DNA of 13,630 nucleotides. Source: Anaerolineales bacterium UBA832 (GTDB taxonomy: Bacteria > Chloroflexota > Anaerolineae > Anaerolineales > UBA11657). Location of the stretch: positions 1 through 13,630 of the forward strand of contig DBHI01000052.1 of the NCBI GenBank assembly GCA_002296125.1. The letters run 5' to 3'. This document shows positions 7,628 through 13,630 of the stretch, piece by piece. A program made the position numbers and the translations under genes. The notes beneath the pieces are model-generated. The model had not been told where the DNA came from, made no database searches, and saw nothing but the letters and a program-made list of their open reading frames with translations. Every line of letters starts with the position of its first letter. The stretch's first letter is position 1.

Positions 7628-8579
7628 TATTGCTTTTTGGGCCTCTGTTTTATCCATTGCTATGGCAGCAGGTACTTCCCTTGTCTACGCTGCGGTTGGT
7701 GAGATTTTTGCTGAAAAATCTGGTGTCCTGAATTTAGGCGTTGAAGGCATGATGATAATGGGTGCGGTGACCGGTTTTGCTGCTGCTTATCATAGTGGTA
7801 ATGTATTAATTGGTGTGGTTACGGGTGGCATTGTTGGTGGCTTTATGGCTCTTATTCACTGTTTTGTTACTATAACTTTGCTGGCTGATCAGGTGGTATC
7901 TGGCTTGGCTGTAACTCTTTTAGGTGGTGGATTGGCTAGTTTTTTGGGTCAGAGGCTAGGCGTTGATGGAACTCCCTTAGTGGGTTTGATTGGGCCTAGG
8001 TTATTAGAGATTCCGATACCTTACATGTCTGATATTGCGTATATTGGAGATGTTTTATTTAATCGAGATATGATGACATATTTACTTTATATTGTTGTGC
8101 CACTAGTTGCATTTTATATTAGACGTACTAGACCCGGTCTTTTTCTGAGAGCTGTTGGTGAAAACCCACAGGCTGCTGATGTTATGGGTGTTGATGTTGT
8201 TAAATGTAGGTATTTTTACACTGTAATGGGTGGCGTTTTTGCTGGTTTAGGTGGTGTTCATTTGTCTTTGAGTTATACTCCTGGTTGGACTGAAAGTATA
8301 ACAGGTGGAAGGGGCTGGATTGCAGTAGCACTTGTAATATTTGCGACATGGGACCCCATTAGATCGGTTTTTGGCGCATTGCTGTTTGGTGGAGTTAACG
8401 CAATCCAATTCAGGATGCAGGCTGTTGGTACTAATGTGCCTGCTGCCTTGTTGAATATGCTTCCATATTTATTGACTATAGTTGTCCTTGTTATTATCAC
8501 ATACTTTGAAGGCCTAAGGAAAAAGTTGGGTGCACCTGATGCTCTTGGTTTACCATATATTCGTGAGGAAAGAGTATAG
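7614..8579 (+). CDS. Nucleoside-type ABC importer, permease subunit 2
   Basis: A 321-residue polytopic permease of the same family as its upstream neighbour but shorter, matching the NupC/YufQ-type second subunit. The diagnostic segment GVLNLGVEGMM (37-47) follows the first hydrophobic helix, and the rest alternates hydrophobic helices with short loops. A positively charged loop around RRTRPGLFLRAVGENPQAA precedes the C-terminal half; this is the region that contacts the ATPase in the family. AGGA at 7603-7606 supports the ATG at 7614, seven bases downstream and inside the preceding gene. The TAG stop overlaps the GTG start of the xanthine dehydrogenase by one base. No BMP-type lipoprotein is found next to the transporter genes, so the substrate-binding protein must be encoded elsewhere or beyond the window. 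Confidence 0.88.
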   Translation: MQIVDIAFWASVLSIAMAAGTSLVYAAVGEIFAEKSGVLNLGVEGMMIMGAVTGFAAAYHSGNVLIGVVTGGIVGGFMALIHCFVTITLLADQVVSGLAVTLLGGGLASFLGQRLGVDGTPLVGLIGPRLLEIPIPYMSDIAYIGDVLFNRDMMTYLLYIVVPLVAFYIRRTRPGLFLRAVGENPQAADVMGVDVVKCRYFYTVMGGVFAGLGGVHLSLSYTPGWTESITGGRGWIAVALVIFATWDPIRSVFGALLFGGVNAIQFRMQAVGTNVPAALLNMLPYLLTIVVLVIITYFEGLRKKLGAPDALGLPYIREERV

Positions 8580-11146
8580 TGATTAATTTAACTGTAAACG
8601 GAGAATGTATTGTATATGACGGTGATGCTAGCAGAAGTCTACTTGACTTTCTACGAGTTGATATGAATATCACATCGGCCAAGGATGGATGTTCACCACA
8701 GGCTGCGTGTGGATGTTGTGTTGTTAGAGTGGATGATAAGGCTGTTATGGCATGCGTTAGAAGTATGCATCAGCTTGATGGTTGTGAGGTTGTCACAACT
8801 GAAGGTTTATCTGAAACGCGAAAGAAAATCTATGCAGAAAGTTTTGTTTCATGTGGTGGTTTGCAGTGTGGATATTGTATTCCGGGTATTGTTATGCAAG
8901 CTGATTCCTTAATTGACCGAGATGAAAATATTCAAAGATGTGATATCGTCAAGGCTCTTACACCACATCTATGCAGGTGTACAGGGTACGTGAAGATAAT
9001 TGACTCTATTGAAGCGTCTGTTGAACGTATACAGAAGGATGATAAGTCTTTATCATGCCGTAATGTTAATCAAGACGTGGGCACAAGGGCTGACAGGTAT
9101 TTAGGAAATGAATTTGTATTGGGTCAACATATTTATACTGATGACATACGTTTAGAAGGAATGCTATATGGGGCTATACGGTTTGTTGACTATCCGCGTA
9201 GTCGAATTCTTAGTATTGATACTAGGGCCGCAAAAGAGGTTGAAGGCGTGATTAGTATTCTCACTGCTGATGATATACCTGGCAACAGGTTTATTGGTTT
9301 GATAGAGCATGATTGGCCGTTGATGCTTGACGTTAATGATCTTAGTACTAATGTTGGTGATGTCATTGCATTAGTTGTTGCTATTTCAGAGGATATTGCT
9401 CGCGTAGCTGTTAATCTCATTGATATTAAATGCGAAGTTATGGATCCAATTACTGATCCGAATAAGGCAATAACTGATGGATCAGATGTTATTCGCGAGG
9501 GTGATGATACGAATGTGTTATCTAGATCTAGGATATCAAGAGGAGATAAAGATACAGCTATAAGCAATACAGTTTACTCTGTAAAAGAGAGCTTTTCGAC
9601 TCAATTGATTGAGCATGGTTTTATGGAAACTGAATCTGCAGTTGGCTTAAAGGATGGGAGTGGAGTGATTGTTTATTCTCAGGGCCAGGGAGTTTACGAA
9701 GACAGGAAACAGATTGCTAAAATTTTAAATATCGATGAATCAAATGTGCTTGTTCGTATGATACCAAATGGCGGGGCTTTTGGAGGGAAGGAGGATCTGA
9801 CTGTACAGGGTTATGCTGCATTAGCTGCTTTTATTCTTGACTGTCCTGTTAAAGTTAGATTTAATAGAGACGAATCGATTATGATGCATCCCAAAAGACA
9901 TCCAGTATCTATGGATTATGATATTGGCTGTGATTCTGATGGATTATTGACCTATGTTATTGCTAAATTTATTGGTGATACTGGTGGGCGCGCATCAGTT
10001 GGCATGAAGGTGATGGAAAGATGTGCTGGCCATGCCTGCGGAGCATACCATGTTCCATTTGTTGACGTAGATGCATATGCTGTTATGACAAATAACATTC
10101 CTGCTGGTGCTATGCGGGGCTTTGGTGTAAACCAGGCTAACTTCGGACTTGAGAGCACAATTGACATGTTGTGTTTGGAGGGTGGATTTGATAGATGGGA
10201 ATTTCGAATGAAAAATGCCCTTAAGCAAGGCAGTATGACTACTACTGGTCAGATTCTAAGAGATGATGTTGGCTTGAAGAGCACTCTAATTGCTGTAAAG
10301 GAATACTATGATAAGGCTAGATTCGTTGGGATATCATGTGGAATTAAGAATACTGGTATAGGAAATGGAGTAATTGAAGGATCTAAAGTAAGTCTCGAGT
10401 TTGTACGTGGGGATTATGTGGTTGTAAGGCATGGATGGACAGAGATGGGACAGGGTGTTAATACAGTAGCAATGCAGGCAGTGTGTAGTGAACTTGGATT
10501 ACCAGCAGATAGCGTGAAAGTTGTTATTGATACTACTGATGAGCATAATACGGGCATGACAACTGCATCAAGGGCTACTTCACTACTCTGTAACGCCATA
10601 ATTGATGCTTGTAGCAAAATTAGGGATGATGTTATTGGACAAGATTATAGTGTCATTGTTGGAAAGAAATATATTGGAGAATGGACTGTGGACTGGACAA
10701 ATGAATTAGGGTCACGAAATGAGGATATACTTACTCATTATTCGTATAGTTATGCTACGCAGCTAGTTGAGCTTGATGATGACGGAAGAATTATTACTGT
10801 GGTTGCTGCACATGATGCCGGTAAAATTATTAATCCCACTTTATTCGAGGGACAGATAGAAGGATCGGTGCATATGGGGTTGGGGTACGCAATTAGCGAA
10901 GAGTTAGTTCTGAAAAATGGAGTTCCTGCTCATACTAGGCTTAGAAAATGTGGAATCCTGCGGGCTAGAGACATGCCAGATATTGTTGTTTTGGGGATTG
11001 AGGTACCTGATACATATGGTGCTTATGGATGCAAAGGTGTAGGGGAGATTGGCCTTGTGCCTACTGCCGGAGCTGTTGCTAATGCATTTGCTGTATTTGA
11101 TAGGATAAGGCAAACTAGTTTACCTTTGCGTGACGTTGCTTCCTGA
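8579..11146 (+). CDS. Selenium-dependent-type xanthine dehydrogenase, fused [2Fe-2S] and molybdopterin subunits
   Basis: An 855-residue molybdenum hydroxylase, near the roughly 850 residues usual for the family named selenium-dependent xanthine dehydrogenase (E. coli XdhD relatives). Residues 1-80 form a plant-type ferredoxin domain with cysteines C38, C44, C47 and C59. The second [2Fe-2S] domain has C97/C100 and C132/C134. The molybdopterin part from about 170 on contains GAFGGKE (399-405), AMRGFG (511-516), EMGQGVNT (622-629) and the catalytic glutamate E823 in GVGE. No FAD domain is fused and none is encoded nearby, so electrons must pass to another acceptor protein. Selenium in this family is a labile ligand at the Mo site, not selenocysteine; no in-frame UGA is needed. 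The expected reaction is hydroxylation of purines (xanthine/urate), perhaps reversible in anaerobes. Translation starts at GTG 8579, with GAGG at 8565-8568 and AAAGAG at 8569-8574 upstream. The next Met lies inside the ferredoxin fold, so the GTG start is well supported. Confidence 0.88.
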   Translation: MINLTVNGECIVYDGDASRSLLDFLRVDMNITSAKDGCSPQAACGCCVVRVDDKAVMACVRSMHQLDGCEVVTTEGLSETRKKIYAESFVSCGGLQCGYCIPGIVMQADSLIDRDENIQRCDIVKALTPHLCRCTGYVKIIDSIEASVERIQKDDKSLSCRNVNQDVGTRADRYLGNEFVLGQHIYTDDIRLEGMLYGAIRFVDYPRSRILSIDTRAAKEVEGVISILTADDIPGNRFIGLIEHDWPLMLDVNDLSTNVGDVIALVVAISEDIARVAVNLIDIKCEVMDPITDPNKAITDGSDVIREGDDTNVLSRSRISRGDKDTAISNTVYSVKESFSTQLIEHGFMETESAVGLKDGSGVIVYSQGQGVYEDRKQIAKILNIDESNVLVRMIPNGGAFGGKEDLTVQGYAALAAFILDCPVKVRFNRDESIMMHPKRHPVSMDYDIGCDSDGLLTYVIAKFIGDTGGRASVGMKVMERCAGHACGAYHVPFVDVDAYAVMTNNIPAGAMRGFGVNQANFGLESTIDMLCLEGGFDRWEFRMKNALKQGSMTTTGQILRDDVGLKSTLIAVKEYYDKARFVGISCGIKNTGIGNGVIEGSKVSLEFVRGDYVVVRHGWTEMGQGVNTVAMQAVCSELGLPADSVKVVIDTTDEHNTGMTTASRATSLLCNAIIDACSKIRDDVIGQDYSVIVGKKYIGEWTVDWTNELGSRNEDILTHYSYSYATQLVELDDDGRIITVVAAHDAGKIINPTLFEGQIEGSVHMGLGYAISEELVLKNGVPAHTRLRKCGILRARDMPDIVVLGIEVPDTYGAYGCKGVGEIGLVPTAGAVANAFAVFDRIRQTSLPLRDVAS

Positions 11147-11152
11147 TTGTAT

Positions 11153-12406
11153 ATGAATACGTATATTTGTAATGAGTGTGGTTGGAGGGTAAGCACCAGT
11201 GAAGTACAGTATGTCTGTCCAATTGATAAAGGTGTCCTTGATATTTGTATTGACTTTAGTAATATTGATGGAACACTGTGGACTAAGGATACGGAAAGTA
11301 GTTGGGATAAATCAATTTGGCGATACGCCCAAGTTATCCCAACGGATGTACCCCCAGATAGTTCTGGTATTGTAAGGCACTTAGGTGGAACACCCTTTTT
11401 CAGGTGTCCTGCAATTGAGGGGGAAAAAGGTCCTAGTGTATTTATTAAGGATGACACTTTGATGCCATCTGGATCTCTAAAGGATAGAGCTAGCGCTGTT
11501 GTTGTAGCTGACGCTATTGCACGCAAATCGCCGGGTATTATTACTGCTTCCACAGGCAATGCTGGCGTTGCGTTAGCTGCTATGGGAGCTGCTGCAAATA
11601 TTGCTACTATTATTTTGGTTCCACGTTCAACTCCACAAGCTAAGATATCCCAAATGATTGCGTATGGAGGTAATGTTATATTGGTTGAAGGCAGCTATAG
11701 CGAGGCTTTTGATTTAGTTGTAGAAATTGTCGATGAACATGGAATTTACTGCAGAAATACTGCATATAATCCTTTAACAATTCATGGAAAGAAGACAGTA
11801 AGCTATGAAATTGCTGAACAGCTAGGATGTATTGAGCGAGAATCAGTTGAATATGGTTTTGTGGCTCCAGATGTTGTTTTAGTTCCAGTAGGTGATGGTA
11901 ATATTATTAGTGGTGTGTATTACGGATTTAAGGATTTGCTGGAACTTGGTTTGATAAAATCTATACCTAAATTGTATGGAGTTCAAGTCAGTGGATCAAA
12001 TGCTGTTGCGGCGGCATTCAGGCGTGGTGATAAATCAGTTAAGGGAATAATAGCTTCGACTAAAGCTGATAGTATTTCTGCAGATAGACCTGCTGACGGT
12101 AATAGGGCATTACGATCTGTAATTAATTCAGGTGGTGACTTTGTTACGGTTGACGAGGACGATATTGATAGCTGTGTATTACAGATGGCCTCTAGGACTG
12201 GTGTATTTGCAGAGAAGTCGGCATCCGTTGTGTACGGTGGATTACAAATATTGTATGAAGAAGGTGTTATTGGCGAAACCGAGAAAGTCGTTCTGCTTGT
12301 AACTGGGAATGGGCTCAAGACGCTTAATAATGAAGTGGAAATTGACTTACCAATTATTGATGTTAATATTAGACAATTAACTAAAGTATTATCTTTTATT
12401 ATATAA
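11153..12406 (+). CDS. Threonine-synthase-like fold-type-II PLP enzyme with degenerate zinc ribbon
   Basis: A 417-residue PLP enzyme resembling threonine synthases and related beta-family lyases. Counted from the ATG at 11153, a small N-terminal ribbon has C6, C9 and C22, with Asp25 where the fourth cysteine is usual (CPID). The Schiff-base lysine is K110 in SGSLKDRAS, the substrate/carboxylate loop is STGNAG (133-138), and the PLP-phosphate loop is PVGDGN (245-250). TGNGLK (384-389) is the C-terminal cofactor-ring motif. The reading frame could also begin at TTG 11147, immediately after the preceding stop. Neither start has a clear ribosome binding site, so translation is probably coupled to the dehydrogenase gene. 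A housekeeping threonine synthase would be out of place here. From context it may act on a 2,3-diaminopropionate or ureido-alanine type intermediate in place of YgeX; that is inference. True threonine synthase activity is the main alternative. Confidence 0.75.
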   Translation: MNTYICNECGWRVSTSEVQYVCPIDKGVLDICIDFSNIDGTLWTKDTESSWDKSIWRYAQVIPTDVPPDSSGIVRHLGGTPFFRCPAIEGEKGPSVFIKDDTLMPSGSLKDRASAVVVADAIARKSPGIITASTGNAGVALAAMGAAANIATIILVPRSTPQAKISQMIAYGGNVILVEGSYSEAFDLVVEIVDEHGIYCRNTAYNPLTIHGKKTVSYEIAEQLGCIERESVEYGFVAPDVVLVPVGDGNIISGVYYGFKDLLELGLIKSIPKLYGVQVSGSNAVAAAFRRGDKSVKGIIASTKADSISADRPADGNRALRSVINSGGDFVTVDEDDIDSCVLQMASRTGVFAEKSASVVYGGLQILYEEGVIGETEKVVLLVTGNGLKTLNNEVEIDLPIIDVNIRQLTKVLSFII

Positions 12407-12422
12407 GGCATGTGAGGTAATT

Positions 12423-13630
12423 ATGATTGACTTGACTGTAGACAAGAAAGTTATGATGAGAAACGCTCAAATAGCTGGAAAAAGAGGAGTTACAATTCCA
12501 ACATTTGGCCAGATGATTGATCACAATTTAATTCCTGATAACGTTAAAAACGAATTGATGGGTATTGGTATGTGGGATATTCATCCACGGAATTTGTATA
12601 GAATTGGTTGGCACAATGAGGCTGTTGATCATGGAGGTGGATTTGGTTTGCCAAATTTTGTTGAATTCCCTAGTGAAGTAACAGGAGTCGATGCTAGGAT
12701 CATTGCTCTGATTGGTAAGTGGTTTCCAACTGGAGCTCACAAGGTTGGCGCTGCTTTTGGATGCCTGGTTCCCAGATTGGTTACAGGTCAATTTGATCTT
12801 GCGAACCAGAAAAGTGTTTGGCCTTCGACTGGGAACTATTGTCGAGGCGGAGCTTATGACGCTGCTTTGTTGGGGTGTGAATCAATTGCCATATTGCCTG
12901 AAGGTATGAGCAAAGAAAGATTTAAATGGTTACAAGGCGTTGCTGGCAATATTATAAAAACTCCAGGTAGTGAAAGTAATGTTAAAGAAATATTTGATAA
13001 ATGCTGGGAGCTTAGGGATTCTGGTGAAAACTTGATGATATTCAATCAATTTGAGGAATTGGGTAACTATTTGTGGCATTATTGTGTAACTGGTCCGGCT
13101 TTTGCAGAGGTTGCTGAACAAATGAAGATTGACGAGGACGATGTGAAGGGATTTGTATGCTCAACGGGATCTGCTGGTACTATTGCTGCAGGAGATTACT
13201 TAAAAGATAGGTGGAAGGGAATTCTAATTGGAGCAAGTGAAGCATTGCAATGTCCTACGTTATTAAATAATGGATATGGTTCTCATAGAATAGAAGGTAT
13301 TGGCGATAAGCATGTTCCATGGATCCATAATGTCAGAAATACCGATATGGTTATTGCTATTGACGATAATAATGTAATGAATGTTTCAAGATTATTTAAT
13401 GAACAAGCTGGCCATAATGTTATGGAAAAGTTGGGTGTTAATCCTTCATTTATTGATAGCTTGGATCAGGCTGGTATTAGCGGCATAAGCAATCTGATGT
13501 CTGCAATTAAAATGGCAAAATGGTACGAGTGTGATTCTGATGATGTAATCTTCACAGTGCTTACGGACGGCATGGAGCTGTACAATAGTCGACTTGAGGA
13601 AATGTCTGCTCAATATGGTGAGTTATCTGA
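12423..13630 (+). CDS. Fold-type-II PLP-dependent enzyme of unknown reaction, 3' end beyond window
   Basis: The frame is open from ATG 12423 to the window edge, giving 402 complete codons and no stop. GAGG at 12414-12417, five bases upstream, supports the start, 16 bases after the previous gene. The protein belongs to the tryptophan-synthase-beta/cysteine-synthase fold family. The likely Schiff-base lysine is K107 in TGAHKVGAA. A substrate loop STGNYCRGGA spans 136-145, and the glycine-rich phosphate loop is STGSAGT at 248-254. The loop STGNYCRGG differs from the STGN(A/H)G.A loop of the gene before it, and K107 sits in a different context, so the two are not recent duplicates. An N-terminal extension of about 90 residues without recognised motifs precedes the fold core, including a GMWDIHPRNLYR segment. 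I do not recognise a characterised enzyme. Position at the end of a purine operon suggests a C-N lyase or beta-substitution step on a diamino or ureido amino acid, but the substrate is unknown. Confidence 0.8.
   Translation, partial: MIDLTVDKKVMMRNAQIAGKRGVTIPTFGQMIDHNLIPDNVKNELMGIGMWDIHPRNLYRIGWHNEAVDHGGGFGLPNFVEFPSEVTGVDARIIALIGKWFPTGAHKVGAAFGCLVPRLVTGQFDLANQKSVWPSTGNYCRGGAYDAALLGCESIAILPEGMSKERFKWLQGVAGNIIKTPGSESNVKEIFDKCWELRDSGENLMIFNQFEELGNYLWHYCVTGPAFAEVAEQMKIDEDDVKGFVCSTGSAGTIAAGDYLKDRWKGILIGASEALQCPTLLNNGYGSHRIEGIGDKHVPWIHNVRNTDMVIAIDDNNVMNVSRLFNEQAGHNVMEKLGVNPSFIDSLDQAGISGISNLMSAIKMAKWYECDSDDVIFTVLTDGMELYNSRLEEMSAQYGELS

Noticed and set aside
8579..11146. Selenocysteine-coding UGA in the 'selenium-dependent' dehydrogenase
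   Set aside because: The frame is open without internal UGA up to its stop, and selenium in this family is a labile cofactor ligand rather than selenocysteine.
11023..11559. Minus-strand open frame of 178 codons
   Set aside because: It is antisense to the dehydrogenase end and the threonine-synthase-like gene, both of which have clear motifs. It has no recognisable domain of its own.
11153..12406. Housekeeping threonine synthase of an amino-acid operon
   Set aside because: No homoserine dehydrogenase or kinase is adjacent, and the gene sits directly behind the xanthine dehydrogenase in a catabolic operon. It is kept only as an alternative function.
11983..12411. Minus-strand open frame of 142 codons
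   Set aside because: It lies wholly opposite the C-terminal half of the PLP enzyme gene. Its Ser/Thr/Pro-rich translation is typical of a shadow frame.
1..13630. Mobile elements, CRISPR arrays, tRNA or rRNA genes, factor-independent terminators
   Set aside because: No transposase, integrase, repeat-spacer array, structural RNA or hairpin-plus-T-run was recognised. The gaps between operon genes (at most 16 bases) are too short to hold them.

Overview
The window is an AT-leaning, accessory-type catabolic region. It is almost entirely one plus-strand operon of ten tightly packed genes, nine complete and the last cut by the window edge. Most genes have good AGGAG-type ribosome binding sites, and gaps run from -14 to +16 bases. 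On the minus strand, positions 1-302 hold the 5' part of an unrelated VTT/DedA-like membrane protein gene. The roughly 87-base gap between it and the operon is the only plausible promoter region. The sequence does not identify the organism. The gene set points to an anaerobic or facultative bacterium that uses purines, and any phylum-level placement would be a guess.

The operon in order: (1) 8-oxoguanine deaminase-type amidohydrolase, 390-1784; (2) YgeY-type M20 hydrolase, 1794-3002; (3) YgeW-type carbamoyltransferase, 3019-4002; (4) carbamate kinase, 4010-4969; (5-7) a nucleoside-type ABC importer of one duplicated ATPase and two permeases, 4969-8579; (8) a two-domain [2Fe-2S]/molybdopterin xanthine dehydrogenase of the 'selenium-dependent' type, 8579-11146; (9) a threonine-synthase-like PLP enzyme with a degenerate zinc ribbon, 11153-12406; (10) a second fold-type-II PLP enzyme of unrecognised function, 12423 to the end.

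Together they suggest a purine scavenging and fermentation module. The ABC importer brings in a purine nucleoside or base. The deaminase and the molybdenum hydroxylase interconvert oxidised purines (8-oxoguanine, urate, xanthine). The YgeY, YgeW and carbamate kinase trio then strips ureido or carbamoyl groups from the opened ring and recovers ATP through carbamoyl phosphate. The remaining diamino-acid-like carbon skeleton would go to the PLP enzymes. YgeY, YgeW, carbamate kinase and the fused xanthine dehydrogenase match the E. coli ygeW-ssnA region and the urate/purine clusters of gut anaerobes.

The layout departs from those in several ways. No YgeX diaminopropionate ammonia-lyase is visible, and two different fold-type-II PLP enzymes sit at the end instead. 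No hydantoinase, YgfK, FAD subunit or BMP-type binding protein is present, although some may lie downstream. An 8-oxoguanine deaminase heads the operon. The two PLP enzymes are the best candidates for undescribed chemistry.
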